Source of the DNA: Whalleya microplaca
Lineage: Eukaryota; Ascomycota; Sordariomycetes; Xylariales; Xylariaceae
Length of the DNA: 64,000 bases
Direction: 5' to 3'
NCBI GenBank assembly: GCA_022497155.1
Contig: MU385710.1
Location: 1,054,001 to 1,118,000 of the forward strand
This document shows positions 1-12,469 of this stretch, in pieces. Below the pieces are notes generated by a model, which was not told the DNA's origin, made no database searches, and saw nothing but the letters and a program-made list of their open reading frames with translations. Made by a program: the position numbers and the translations under genes. Numbering within the stretch: the stretch's first letter is position 1; every line of letters begins with the position of its first letter.

Positions 1-1380
1 GAAGGACGACGTTGTGATCCTCTATGAAGGTGTTCAATGTGGTCTTCAAGATTTGGTAACCGTGCATCTGCACAACCCGGTTGCGCACTCGGTCATCCTC
101 GCAATTCTGGATACGCTCCAACAATTTGACAGCAATCCATTTCTCTTTGCACTGCATGAGCGTAGCCATGACTTTGGTGACGCCCTTCTCGTCGAGGAAG
201 CGAGCTTGCACGCTGTTAACATACTCCTCATCGTCCTCTCCGACTTTCTTTTTACGAGGCTTCTTGGCAACAGCGGTGTCCCAGCCATCGCCATCGTCAA
301 TCCCGAGGGCTTCAATGGTTGCATCGGACAGTTTGGTCGCACGCTCCGTTTGAGTTTTACCTCCGATGAACCCAATACAATTTGGTTCAGCGCAATAGCA
401 GGGTTGAGGATCGGCTCCATATCTGTCAACATTGTAATTAAAAACCAGCTCCTCACCGGCTTGGACTTTCCGCCCGGCGAAAATCCCCATTCGCAGCTTG
501 GTGCCAATCACCCATTTGTCCACGTAGCAGTTAGGATTGCAGGAGTGGTTGCAGAACCGGCCAAGGTTACCCTTCTTAGTCGCGTCTACGAATTCATTCT
601 TGGTCAGTGACATGAAGTAGAAGTGGCGGATGCCCTCCTTGTCATATTGGATCATTCGTCTCCGAAAAGTAGGCTCATTGATGACTTCGCCGATATACTC
701 AAAGATGAAGTCGTTAGCTTGAAGATCTCTGTTTGCTCGGAGTCCGAAGCCTTTCTTCTCGGTCTTGATCACTGAAACGTCAGCATATTGCCTACGCTGG
801 AAGCGTTGATTTTGACAGCCTATTCCACAATTGCAGTCGCCATCGACGCATTCCATCTTGGTGGCTCGATTGATGCAGTCAGAATCCTCGCCACAGGCAT
901 GGTTCATATTGTTCCCTGAAACAGGTCTATTAGCGCTCCACAGCCCCTCGCTGCTTGTAATAATAATAAAAAGGGTGAAGACCTACGCCATTCCTCGCTG
1001 CAGTCGCAATCCAGCGCGTCATGCTCACTCGATCCAAGGGATTTCGAGCCGTACAGGCAGTCTGAGATTAGCTGGAAGTGCTCGCAAGACTCGGATGTAA
1101 CATCGGGTAGGTCGTTGAAGAGGGCAACGGGACGGGAGGCCGGTTTGTGAGATGCCTTGCGAGAAAGTTTGGGGGGGTGGCCGTCAGGAGTCGAAGCACT
1201 ATCGCTACGAGCCTTTTGGTCGTCGGGCGACGAGGTCGCAGATCTAGAGTCCTTGCTGCCATTTGGGGATGAAGGGGTACTGTGGCTCTCCTTCTTGACA
1301 ATATCCTGTCGCGATGCAGCAGCGGTATCCACAGTAAGGCCTTCTAAGCCATCTTTTATATGTTCCTCGTCCTCCATCAT
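1..1380 (-). CDS. set2: Histone H3 lysine-36 methyltransferase SET2, N-terminal part (3' end beyond window)
   Basis: Set2 methylates H3K36 on transcribed chromatin in the nucleus. Exon 1 is 1380-987 and exon 2 is 915-1, still open at the edge, with a 71-nt GTAGGT...CAG intron. The join restores the AWS cysteine cluster. Residues 1-98 are Ser/Pro-rich and disordered. AWS cysteines follow (CDC at 125-127, then CGED and CNCGIGC). The SET domain at about 176-296 carries NHSCNPN (254-260) and ELVFNYN (288-293), and the post-SET motif CYC...C lies at 304-311. This arrangement is diagnostic of Set2 rather than Set1 or Dim5. The start is the first of two adjacent ATGs; the frame is open further upstream, but that part reads like a leader. 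The SRI domain, if present, lies outside the window. The family call is very secure and the exact start less so. Confidence 0.96.
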
Positions 1381-2850
1381 GGCAACCAAGCCCTGGGCTG
1401 CTGTGGGCGCGGGCGTGGGTGTATGGTTGTAGATGGCAGGCTGTCTAGGTAGATGAAAGATATGGAATTGATGGGAGAAAGTAGGTGGACGAATAAACAG
1501 ATAGATAGGGTCCTGCAGATCGGTCTCGAAGGTCTGTGTCGTGCGACTGCAAAACAAAGTTTGCGCACATGTAGGAAAAGGTTGAGAGGGAGAGACAGCA
1601 GGACGGCAGGACAGCAGGGAAAGATTCAGAGGAGAGAGAATGGAGCTAGAGAGCCGGGCAAGAGGGTGCTATCTCGTGTACAGTGTTTGGGACATTGCAA
1701 GCGGACGGCAAGCCAATTGCAATATCGTCGAGAGGATCTGGAAGAGATGTCACGCACACAGGGCACCGGTCACTCGTCTGCTCGGCGTGGCTCGGCGGTG
1801 GTGGTTGTTGTGGGAGGAAAGGGATTGAGTGTAAAATATCTTGACGGTATGGTCATCGCCGAAAAAAAGAGGTGCAGGTGCGGTTCTCCCAAATAGTCGT
1901 GCCTGCTAGACTCCGGTCGTGCGCTGTAGGTACCCAGTACCTGGCCTGGGTATGCACCTTGTAGGTAAAGTAAGGGTCCAGACGTGGTGTGGAGGCACTG
2001 CAAATTTGGGCCAGAATTCGCTTATACATACAGTAAATGGATCCGTAGTTATCCCATATAGCGCGTGTCAGCCCCACATCCTTTGTAGCAGGTACCTGCT
2101 ACTGTAGGTGTTCTGCACTTCAGCCAATTGGTCGATAGCAATCAGTGCTAGTTCGCAAGGGCCTTTTTTGAACCTATGAGGTATCCATTCTGCCATTGTA
2201 TGTATGTATGTTGGGCTTGTGTCACATCTCCAACTTCAATAATTACCATATTCAGCATCAGTTCTTTACCCAAGTAACGCTACAAGAGTATAGTTTAGCT
2301 GTGTTCTCTCAACACCGTAAAATATGTCTTGCTTACCAGTATCTTCCTTTGTCTCAGTCTTCCTCAGGACCATACCAAGGTAGATGGATGAAGTTTTAAA
2401 TTATTGAGCCCCCAATCTTAATTGATTATGCGACATGAACGTACGCAGTACATGTAGTTATCCATATGCCATCTATTTATTATTCTTCAAACACAGCAAA
2501 ACATCATTTTGCTATATCTCTTACGGGTACTACCAGACCGATTGAGTGTTGTTGTTTCAACAAGTGTTGATAGAAGGCTTCATCTCTGCACATCGGTGAT
2601 TTCAAGTATCGGGTCTCCGCCACCATTCTGCGATTTCAGCACTTGGGGTCTCATTTTGGGGGTCAGTCGCCTGACCCTTCAAATAATCCATCCATGTCTC
2701 CCGTCTTTCGACAAGGGGTTCTCCTGTATCCAAACGATGAGATCAACTGCAAGCATACCCACTCCACATACATTGAATTGATCGAGGCCGCCGTTTGGGT
2801 TCATCAGACAGAATCATCTCTCTCTGGCCCTAGACTTTGTCGACTTCAGT

Positions 2851-2878
2851 AGGCGCAAGGCGCAAGGCGCAAGGCGCA
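2851..2878. repeat. Short tandem repeat (AGGCGCA)n
   Basis: The 7-nt unit AGGCGCA is repeated four times head to tail in intergenic DNA. No role is visible. Confidence 0.85.
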
Positions 2879-4101
2879 TTTACTCTCTGTTGACCTCGAG
2901 GATGTGATGCTGATATAATCTATATTGATTAGCCAAGTTGGTCTTCTGCATTGATATCCACGTCATCAGTCGTCGCCTTGAGCAGTAGACTGAAGCCGAG
3001 TGCCGCTGTAGAGTTACGATGAACCGAAACTGAAATACTCAATGGCCCGGAATGGTTCTAGTGGCATCTTGAAGAAGCCTAGATCGTCTGCGAACAGGCT
3101 GTTAGGGTGCGGGTTCCGACATACTATGATATAATGAGAGTCTGGAGAAATGGCTAATTGATAGAGAGCATTAGCCACGCTATCTACCTTACCTAGTGGT
3201 AAGTAGGTATATGTTGTGCGCTATGTGCGTGGTAGTACCGGCACCACTCTACACAGCAAAAAGCCGGTCATGATGGTTGTGAACAACAGAGCTACATAAA
3301 AAAGTATGGCTGCTCGCTTAGGTATGATGTTGACCTAACAATGTTCAGCACCTGCTTGTCGTTGTCTGCCGCTGGAACACCCACCAAATAGTATGGTCTA
3401 TAGAGTCCGCCATCATATTCATTCTTGGCCGGTTCAAATGTGTTAAAAATTAATTGTTAGCAGCAGCAAGTTGTACATGAAGTGGGTCCCGCTTGGAAAC
3501 TGCCAACTCATTGTGCATAGATCAGAGCCTGGAGTTGAGGTAGAAAAGGCGGTATGTGTGTTGGCATAGGATATATATATGAAGGCTGGCGTCCGAAGCT
3601 ATACTCCTAAGTTGTGCCAGTTGCAACTCCACAATATGGCTCTTTCAGTCTTTTCTGGCCGAATTTTCGGTATACTTGAGTCGCCTTATAGCCCAAGATG
3701 GACCAATCTTTTGCGGCCCGGGTCTCGTCATACGTGACAAACCCATGATCTGTGCTTGTCAGCGGGCGTGTGAATGCCCTGGACGCGGCTTTGGTGCTAT
3801 GATTGGCGAGCTTCCAGTGACTCTCGGCCAGTCAAGCGGCCGTCTGCTAGGGCCGCTACCGACTCTACCAGACTCAAGGGCTGGCCGCCGAGCCAGCGGA
3901 ACAGTGGAGGGACGGCCAATAAGACTCTGAATCTCTTCCCAGACAATGCTTTGGTTACACGGGAACTAATAAGAGTTCAGCTCGCCTCTCATATTGTCAT
4001 CTTATCTATCGCAATCATTTTGTTGGACCGTTGGACCTCTCACGCACGCAGCTTGTCATTGTGTTCTCGAGCGGTGTAGAGCGTCGCCGCCAACAACAAG
4101 A

Positions 4102-4140
4102 TGGTGGTGGTGGTGGTGGTGGTGCTGCTGCTGGTGCTGC
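4102..4140. repeat. (GGT)n/(GCT)n microsatellite
   Basis: An uninterrupted run of GGT triplets passes into GCTGCTGCTGGTGCT. It keeps several frames open on both strands, which explains the spurious Gly-rich and Pro-rich open frames here. Confidence 0.85.
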
Positions 4141-5578
4141 TAGAGGTGGTGTGGAATCGGCCTCTAGGAGGAAAAAGTCAGATTCAATGTTTCTCATTTT
4201 CTCACCCAGTTCTGCCAGTCCAATGCAAGAGGGCCTAGTCAGGCGACCCAATTTGTCTGTGGTCAGCGGGACTGGCTTACTTGCCAACGACTTGACTGTA
4301 TTGCCCATCTGCATGAGGGAAGAGCTGCATATCGCCAGTCCACTCAACTCGCGAGCCGAAATCGTGATGGTTGCAAGGGTCATGCAAGATGTTCTCTTTA
4401 GGAATATATTTTCAGCATATGACCGGCGGCAACACTGCAGGAATCTGTGCGTTTTGCACGTTTCTCTACTCTTTTGCTTGGGCTCTTGCATGGGCTAAGG
4501 TGAGCCAAGCAAGCCTCCGAATTCCAGATACGGGGATTGGACACAAGCTTTGACGGTTTTGACTATACCCATCCATCACTTGTCGTGATCTGAGGCGCGC
4601 ACGCACTCACTCACCACTTATTATATAACATTTGCGACACAATCCGACATAGGAGAAATTCCCTGTAACTATATCAACTATATACCGAGATCAGGTGTAT
4701 AGTATATACTATAGGGAATTAGGAACCGGTGCTTCGTCAAGACTTATTGTTTTTTTGATACATATACATATGGTACATGCATATGGTACACTACAGCAAA
4801 AGCAAAAGCAAAGGCGAAGGCGAAGGCGAAGGCAAAGAGGCAAGGGTTGCGCTCGCTTGCCGGGGCCCCGTGAAGGTCAGGTTCCATTTGGGGGTTCCTC
4901 TCTATCTAACCTTAGAGGCCTACCTAGGTAGGTAGACCAAAAAAAGAGGGAAAAAAAAAAGGAGGAGTCTTAACAATTATTATACATATCCATACCTTAC
5001 CTACACACTGAGAGAAAAAGAGTTGCGCTACCACTACTACTTACCAGGAACCCTCCCGCCCTGGTAACAGCACAAAATCGCCGCGCTATCCTTGTAGACG
5101 CAACGCAACCTTACCTTGGGGATCGCCGTGCCCTCTCAACTACCACGGTTCCCATTCGTTTCCCCGTCGTCTGTACAACTCAACTTACTATGTACTGAAC
5201 TGAGACACGCCTTTCTGCCCCGGTTCCTCTCTCCAAAGACGCGCGCTTGGCTCACTCATTTTCGCGCGCGTCTTTCAACCCTCTTGCGAGTCTTCCACAC
5301 CCTCCCTTACCTTTCATGATCCTAGCGTATGCATCCTGCCTGCTATCATCTGAAGTTTACCTTGTCTATCACTGCCACCTGGGAGGCCTAGAACTTCGGG
5401 TAGCCCAGCCGTAGGTGCAATACACTCGACGTCGTGTCAGCATTTGCCTTGCGACCAGCTGCTTCCGAGGATTACTCACGATTCTGTCTGCTTCAAATGA
5501 CTTACTTGCGACTCTGCTGGCGAATTCCTTGTCTCCCCCACCTCTAACCTCTGACTCTGTCAGAACCCGTCCCTCGCT

Positions 5579-6702
5579 ATGGATACTACGTTTTCAGATG
5601 ACGAAAAGGTATGTCGTGCAGCCTTCCCTCTATTGCCCAACTAACCTCTATCTGCTGCCTACATGTAGCGCTTTGTCCTGGGCGAGATGATCAAAGTCAG
5701 CAGCATCGATATTTCCACCCTGGTTGAGTTTATTAGGGCCCATCAGGTCAGCCCGAACTGGATGTCGATGCAGCTTCCTGGCGGTACGTACTTAGCTAGT
5801 AAATCTGTTTCCTAACCCTTCCCCTAATAACGGTAGGCCGCAATATGAATCAATGTTTTGGCGCATACGAGAACATGTTCCAAGTAAAATATCCCCCGCC
5901 GAACTTGAGCTTCAAGCGCAAATCCCTAAGCGACCTGGTCGATCCCCCTCCGAAGAGACAGGCGATGATGGCACCTATCGAGCCGCCATTAGCTCCAGTG
6001 CGCGTCATCCAGCCGCGCCCGCCACCGAACGGCTACCAGACTGCAATGACTGTCAGTGGGAGCCCAGCAGCAGCATCCTCAACCGGGAAGAAACGTGGCC
6101 GACCCTCCAAAGCAGACAAGGAAGCCCAGGCTCGCGCAAACTACTCTCGGCCGACTGAATATACGCCCATTACGCCAGCCCCCTTGGCCCCCATTAATCT
6201 CCAGCCCCAGCGCGAGTATGCATCATCATCCCCTGGATACGAGGTAGCGAGCGGCTCGGTCGACCAGAAACCGAAGAAACGTGGAGTACCGACTGCAATC
6301 GACAGCCCTCAACCAGCGAACAGTTCGTTCCCGTTAGCCTCGCCAAGGTCCGCTACGGATACACCGCGCGCCCTCCCTGAGCCTCTAGAGCACGTAGATA
6401 GAGCAACCTTGTCCCCTCGAGATAGAGGGTCTGATAGAGGGCCCAGCTCGTTTGACGCGCGATCGCCGCCACTGTTGCCGCACTTACAACAACAAGATCC
6501 GTCCCAAGTGCACCCACATTCACAATCTCGGGCACCACATCTACCTCCGTTTCAGCCGCTGCCGCGAACTCTATCAACTTATGAGCACAACCGAGCCATT
6601 GACCCCATATTTCCCGACAGAGACCGCACGAGGAATATCCCAGATCAACTCCCGAAAAACAGCCCTCCCCCGCCTGTGACCACAGTAGGAAACCGAAGTT
6701 AG
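5579..6702 (+). CDS. Conserved fungal AT-hook protein (putative nuclear DNA-binding)
   Basis: Three exons, 5579-5608, 5669-5783 and 5837-6702, give 336 aa. Both introns are short, with GTATGT/TAG and GTACGT/TAG borders. The first about 65 residues form a compact conserved-looking head (RFVLGEMIKVSSIDISTLVEF, then W-MSMQLPGGRNMNQC). Next come a basic cluster with KRKSL and a canonical AT-hook, KKRGRPSKADK, at about 132-142. The rest is Pro/Ser-rich and disordered. AT-hooks bind the minor groove of AT-rich DNA. I recognise the N-terminal head as a conserved Pezizomycotina family without a characterised function. The start is set by the short first exon and an in-frame join; an annotation without exon 1 would begin at the internal Met at 5845. 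Target genes and biological role are unknown. Confidence 0.85.
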
Positions 6703-9421
6703 AACGCGGCGCATCAAGCAGTCTCACCATCCCGTATACCGAATTCCATTCCTGGCGTCCCGGCCCATAGAGGAAGATTTGAGGGGTTTTGGTCCAGTGC
6801 TACGGTAAATAGGGGGATCCGTTTCCATCCTGGATGTTTCGTCTTCGTAAGGAATCTGAATGCTATTTGGCGGTATACCCACACATATGGACCTTTTTTT
6901 TTATGTCTACTGCTGGACGGGTGGCTATTTGCAGCAACATTTTGCTTGATTTATATCTTTTTTTTTCTTCGCCTCTAGCGAATTATAGCATGGACTATGG
7001 TGTGAGACACATTCTTCATTTCAAACGGCGTCTGGCCCTCGGAAAGGACAAGTGGGAATTTCAAACCCCCCCCCCTTTGTTATAGCATTTACTGGCGCGT
7101 TCTGCTGTCCACCCCATGTACACAGAATTACGATACCACGCTACGGGCGGTGACCGTGATGTTTTATTTGTACGGTTGGTTGGTTGCTTGCTTGCTCTCG
7201 GGGAGAGGCGTTCTTGGGATACTATATGGGATCGGGCGGCTGGACTGTGATGATTACACGTGTATGTATATACGACTGGGCGAAGTGTACGGTTACGACA
7301 AAAAGAGGAGAAAACAAATAAAAAAAACCACACGTTCAATAAATTACGAACTAGAATTTCAGAATTGTTTGTCACTGGGAGTATTTGTCATATGTTAAAT
7401 TGCAAGTGTCGGTAAATCATTTTGGGAGCAGTTTCATGGGCAACCTAAAACTCACAAGAAACCGGTGTCACAATGTCTAGAGTCTTTCGTTATTTGGATT
7501 ACAACTTTTAGTTGAATTCTAACTATAACCACAGAATAAAAACTCACAGGCAGCATGTGTTTATCTCGAATACTCTACGGGGAAAGACCTACGTAATTAT
7601 ACGCAAGAACCAGTTGGTTTAATTAAACTTGGGTAGGTTGTAGTTCAGCTAGCATTGGTTTGATTTGCGACAAAGTTGCCCTCGTAAGCAGAGAAAGCAC
7701 TATGTCTGCAGCACCTTATACAAATGATTTATTTGGCAAATTCCGATAGTATAAACACATATGGAATGATATACTCAATAGGCTATTCAGTAGAGTATAG
7801 ACGAAATTTTCAATGTAGTCGAGAAAGATCGTTATACCAACAGCCAATGAAACTCCAAGATGTACGGACCAGACTGTGATAGGTCAGACGCAACCCAATA
7901 ATATCAAGTCATATTAGGGATGATATAATATGCCCCAGCCAGCCTTGCGTCGGGCCTTGAGCAAGATATTTCATTTTGTAAGCTTCAGGCGTTGAGACTG
8001 CGAATTGGTGGTATTGAACCTATTGCCTGATAGCAAGAGTTGTTTTTTTCCAGGTACCAACCAATTTTCCACTAAGAATTCTCATATATAACCAGCCCAG
8101 AAAGCTCCAGATAATCTATAATACAACTAGTTTCTCTAGTTACATTAAGCTGGTTTATCCTAATTGATTTTGCGGAGGTTGTGCGTTAATGCTACCTGTC
8201 CAAGCAATCGAGGAAGAGGGCGTTTTATGTGAAACAACCCCTGAATATTGCCTGCATGAAAGAGAAAGGACTGGAGCTTGAGGAAACATGATACTTAGGC
8301 CTATGGGGATTAAAGGTTATTATAATTAGGTAGACACTTGCTGCGTCAAAACATAGGCGACGACGACTTCGCTATAGTTGTCAACGACATGACTTACAAG
8401 AACTAAGAAGTTTGTTACACCAAGAAACTCCATCAATACAAAGTTGCGTGAATGTTAGCCAGATAGCTAACAATTATTTGCTCGAATAGTCAATGCCATA
8501 GACACGATGTCCATGATCGGAAAATATGAAGTGATGATTTTGGTAAATACGCACCAATCAAGAGATTAAATATTACCTGGTGTGACTTGTCTAAAAGCAT
8601 CAACTTCATAACGAGTTAGATGAGCAAAGTGTATATATTGTAGCAAACACATCACCAATTTTAATATTAGCTTGTCTCCTAGCGAGAATACTGAATCTGG
8701 CACCTGATATTCGTTGTATATTTTATAATCGTTACGAGCAAAGACCCAACATTCTACAAGCTGGCGTCTCATGTCTAAATGCCGATAGTCGACTCATAAG
8801 ATAAAGGTATTGTGTAGTTGTAAGGCGTAACTTCTTATTGTTTGCTTGGCGATCTATTAGATGCATATTAGCCATTGAAACATATTTGAATCACTCTTGC
8901 TGATTTTACACACTGCACTTCAGATACTCTACAGGTAGCACACAGTTCTGATGAAAAGGGGCTACTTCGAGTAAGCATAAGCTTCCACTTCAAAATTATT
9001 ATATACCTCGGTCATGTATTTTCCTGACGCATGGCATACAACTCGTCAGCCGCCTCTCATACCCTCCATAAGTAATCCCTTAAAGCGCCCAGATTCTATG
9101 CAGCCATGTAGCCCACCTGTTTCCATACTTCACTTAGGCGATGGGCAGACTTTCGTCAACGCCCATTGCTGCAATGATGGAGAATTCATGTCCATGACCA
9201 TAGTGTAGTCGTTCTAGCAATCGCGTTTCGAGTGGCCTATATTCTCATAATTCCAGAAGACTTCTCTTTCTCCTAGTTCGACCTCATAACTCGTTGACGG
9301 CATGGCGAATGAGATGCTTCGCATGAAATTTAGGCATGCCCCTTTCACATTAAACGCGCCGGCATCCGTCTCATTCCTTTGCTCTATAATTGCCTTGAAG
9401 AGAAACTGTGCAGGCCTCCTC
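6703..9421. other. Intergenic, AT-rich in its middle part
   Basis: No gene is supported. From about 7.4 to 9.2 kb the DNA turns visibly AT-rich with dense stop codons in all frames, unlike the gene-bearing flanks. This fits a decayed repeat or long intergenic DNA. I could not match it to a transposon protein or find paired terminal repeats by eye. The left part (6703-7100) is probably 3' UTR of the AT-hook gene. Confidence 0.55.
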
Positions 9422-10309
9422 TTACTCATTACCAGATTCGTCATCATCATCAGCTCTTGGTCGTTTCTTGCTATCCGGACGCGGTCCCCTGGCCTCTTCA
9501 TCCTTCCGGACAAAAACATAGCTTCTCGCAGCCCGATCCTCGCCCTTCCAGCCCCCGCCGGTCTCGCCTTGCTTGTTTTTGACCACCCCGAGCGTCCTCG
9601 CGTGGCGGTAGCCGGGATACGCACTCGCCTGGAATCGGAAACTCTGCTGCACCTGCAGACCGCTATGTCTCGCAAGGTCGCGGATATTCCACAGCGTATA
9701 GGGTTCGCCCTCGAAAAGAGTGACCATGACGCAACCGCCAGGCGCGAGGGATAGCAGGGCCCGCTTGAAGAAAGACACCAGCAATTCCTGGTTATATCGC
9801 ACCTGTCGGTTCACATCGGTGCTCTTCCCGCCCACGTGCGGGAAGTTGAAAATGATCCGGTCCATGGCTCCCGCGCTATCCTTGCCTTTCTTGTCTACGA
9901 ACGGGGCCATCTTGGTAGCGTCGATGTTGTAGAGTACTTTGCTATCCTCAGCCTCGATCTTGGCAATGTTCTCTGCCGCCTGGGGATATTTCTCTACTAA
10001 TTCAGCATGGTCCTTCTCCAAGACCGTGGCGGTCACATCGGCGCAGTAGTGGTGCTCGACCAGGGAGGCGGCAAAGCTGAGGTCACCATCACCGACTAGC
10101 AGGATCTTGTCTTCGGGTGCGAATGGGATGGTCGGCTCTTCGTGCTGCGCTTGCGGTGTCTTCTGCTTCTGCGACTTCGAGGGCGTGGCCTTGGGGGTTC
10201 CATTGGGCTTGTCTTTGGGCCCGGCTGCTTTGTGCGACTTCTGACTACCTTTACCGCCGGGCCTCTGCTGTGGTTGAGCGCCTGCCACGACTTTCCGCCG
10301 CTTCCCCAT
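9422..10309 (-). CDS. bmt5: 25S rRNA (uracil-N3)-methyltransferase, BMT5-like
   Basis: Intronless, 295 aa. The protein belongs to the BMT5-like (DUF2431) family of SAM-dependent enzymes; yeast Bmt5 makes m3U in 25S rRNA in the nucleolus. Residues 1-60 are Lys/Gln/Pro-rich and basic, as expected of a nucleolar tail. The Rossmann core starts with ILLVGDGDLSFAASL (69-83), the family's glycine-rich SAM loop. The family signature FNFPHVGGK lies at 154-162, followed by LAPGG and VTLFEGEPYTLW. The C-terminus is acidic and basic with a DDDDE stretch. The start chosen is MGKRRK, because a Met ten codons upstream begins a hydrophobic, leader-like piece. Assignment of the modified base rests on the family only. 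Confidence 0.92.
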   Translation of the reverse strand: MGKRRKVVAGAQPQQRPGGKGSQKSHKAAGPKDKPNGTPKATPSKSQKQKTPQAQHEEPTIPFAPEDKILLVGDGDLSFAASLVEHHYCADVTATVLEKDHAELVEKYPQAAENIAKIEAEDSKVLYNIDATKMAPFVDKKGKDSAGAMDRIIFNFPHVGGKSTDVNRQVRYNQELLVSFFKRALLSLAPGGCVMVTLFEGEPYTLWNIRDLARHSGLQVQQSFRFQASAYPGYRHARTLGVVKNKQGETGGGWKGEDRAARSYVFVRKDEEARGPRPDSKKRPRADDDDESGNE

Positions 10310-12469
10310 AATCACACTGGCGGTGTATATTACTAGCAAGGCATAGTATTAATTGAGTCAGATATTGCAGGAGTAGACCTTGTTGCGGCCTCTCTCTGCA
10401 ACAGACCTACACGTGGAATTTGGGGTCCGTCGTGTAAGTTGCAAATCGAGGTGCGCCCAAGAGGCTACTTAGAGGCTGGTGACGTGAGGTGATGTCGCTT
10501 GCTGGCGCGGGAAGGAGGAAAATAAATTAGTGGCTCGCAGTGCTCCGTAGACGCGGGATTTCCCATGAGCCACGTTCTTTCTGCGACTGGGGGCCACCAC
10601 TGGACATGGAGGCGCTAGTCCGCATACGGTAATTGACAGGGCCACCCCATCGACCGGGGTTCCCAGGGCTGCCAGGGCTGCAAAGACGGCAGACGGGGAT
10701 CGCCCGGACGCAATCAGGAATTTCGCCAAGCCCTTGTTAGATCCTTCTAGCATGACGGGATTACTGTTACAGGTACGACAAGGCATTGTCTTCAGCTCGG
10801 GGCCGTTCGGGATGAGGATCGCGACATTGGGCAGAGCTGATTTTGAATACAATGGGCAATGTAGATAGCGACAGAACAACTTAAAAATACTTGATTGAGT
10901 ACCTATAGCTAGTCAGTTAATAGTATGTACCTAACATCAAGATAGTCAGATACCTGGAAGCTTATCCATGAACTGACTCTTGATATATGTATCTACGTAG
11001 ACGACTAAAATGCTTCGGCTCATTATGATACCTTAATCACAGAGATTAAAGTTAGGTATAGAGAAGGCTTTGGATATCAGGAAGTAGGCTGATAGACTGT
11101 GACCAGTTACATGTTGCTGCTACTATGTACTTTGATATCGGGCAGAATGATAAGTCTCTTATTCAGCAGGTGGCCAAAACGAACTTTTGATTACGTAGGG
11201 TCAGCACAACATACTCGACGAGCGGCTGCCTACACGTAGGTAATCAAGCCTGAAAGCAATTGGATACATAATATTTCACGTCAGCTTCAGTTGGATGTGC
11301 TACAGTATTTCAATCTAATACGATGCAAAGTAGATGACCGAGACATGGTGAATGTTTGCTAGATGGCGGTTATAAGGTTCACCTCGCCAACAGCTCTTAT
11401 ACATATATACTTCTCCAACCTAGGTAATGTAAGCTGGAATGGTGTTAGATAGATCGGTCCCAACAATGAGGACTGTTAATTCAACTGGCTGGTCTATTGC
11501 TGTTAGACTCGTATCAGTTTCTATGTCAAGCTTGCCCTATCCTATCAACAGGGCTAGTAGGAGTGGCGTTGGTGTTGAAGGATACAAGGCCACACTACAC
11601 GTGTGCGTGTTGGTATGTACATACCTAAGTAGGTAGTGAGTTGGACACATTTTAGTGCAAGGGGTGCTGTAAGACGATGTTAGTCGCGGGCGCAGGTATC
11701 TACGTTTGTCATAACAGACTGCCCAACCGCTGCCTGCGACCTCGGATCTGAGTATATACATCAAGTATATTCATGCTAGTCTATAGAAAATGAACTAAAC
11801 ATCTGTAGCATCTTTTCGTCCGAGTTTAATTCCCATGATTCCGTGCCTTGTTGCAGAGGTGAATGTTAGTTTCCGGTCTGAGCCGGAAGCGGAAAGCGGA
11901 CTAGAGGTTTCTCCGGACCAATCAGAGGCGATTTATCCCAGCACAGCGACCCAAGTGCCACTGTACAGCTAAGGGCCTAACTGGATCGGGAAGTCTGGGG
12001 TGTCTTGCTGTTTAATTGTTGCTGGACGAGAAAATCTCATGGTGATATGGCCGTGAGCTCTCAATCCGCCTCTATTGTTGCAACCTTCCCAACACCGAGA
12101 GCACTTCAGAGACAGATCCAGCTGGTTTACTGGCTTGTTCACTGACCTATATCTAATCTGAATCCACGCGGCGCCATACCTTGACCACTCATTTCCGCAC
12201 AAACTTACTTCGTACTTGGTCCCCTTCTTCTCACCCAACTCTGTCTTTTACGCAGACTTACTACGTACATACCTACTATTGCAATACCTTTCTCTTCCAA
12301 CACCTGATACCCAACCATCACCAATTCCGCTTCCTTTTTGCCATCGTGCAAATATTTCACCCGTATTCTTTCTTCCTGTATAATTCATCCCCTCCGTACT
12401 TTACACGCACTTGTTCACTCTGCTGCCATTCTCTTGTCTTGTCACCTCACCTTTACATGATCCATCAAC
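10310..12469. other. Intergenic, no supported gene
   Basis: The only long open frame (10469-10879, minus) shows no domain and no coding-like composition, so I leave it out. The last about 300 nt before 12470 are pyrimidine-rich and probably form the promoter and leader of the next gene. Confidence 0.6.

Larger units (their letters stand above)
1381..5578. other. Intergenic, no supported gene
   Basis: This 4.2-kb stretch holds only short open frames without recognisable domains. It probably includes the SET2 promoter and leader and the upstream region of the AT-hook gene. It contains three simple repeats: (AGGCGCA)n at 2851-2878, (GGT)n with flanking GCT at 4102-4140, and (GCAAAA)/(GGCGAA)n at 4795-4838. 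A CCTACCTAGGTAGGTAG palindromic patch lies at 4919-4936. Open frames on both strands across 4015-4498 look like by-products of the GGT repeat and are not annotated. Confidence 0.6.

Noticed and set aside
14..610. 198-codon plus-strand open frame at the left end
   Set aside because: It is the shadow of the SET domain coding strand; the minus strand reads the full Set2 catalytic motifs.
4015..4498. Overlapping open frames on both strands around the GGT repeat
   Set aside because: They are kept open by the triplet repeat. There is no domain, no intron pattern and no conserved-looking block.
10469..10879. 136-codon minus-strand open frame
   Set aside because: The composition is not protein-like, it has no motif, and it lies in the promoter area of the BMT5-like gene.
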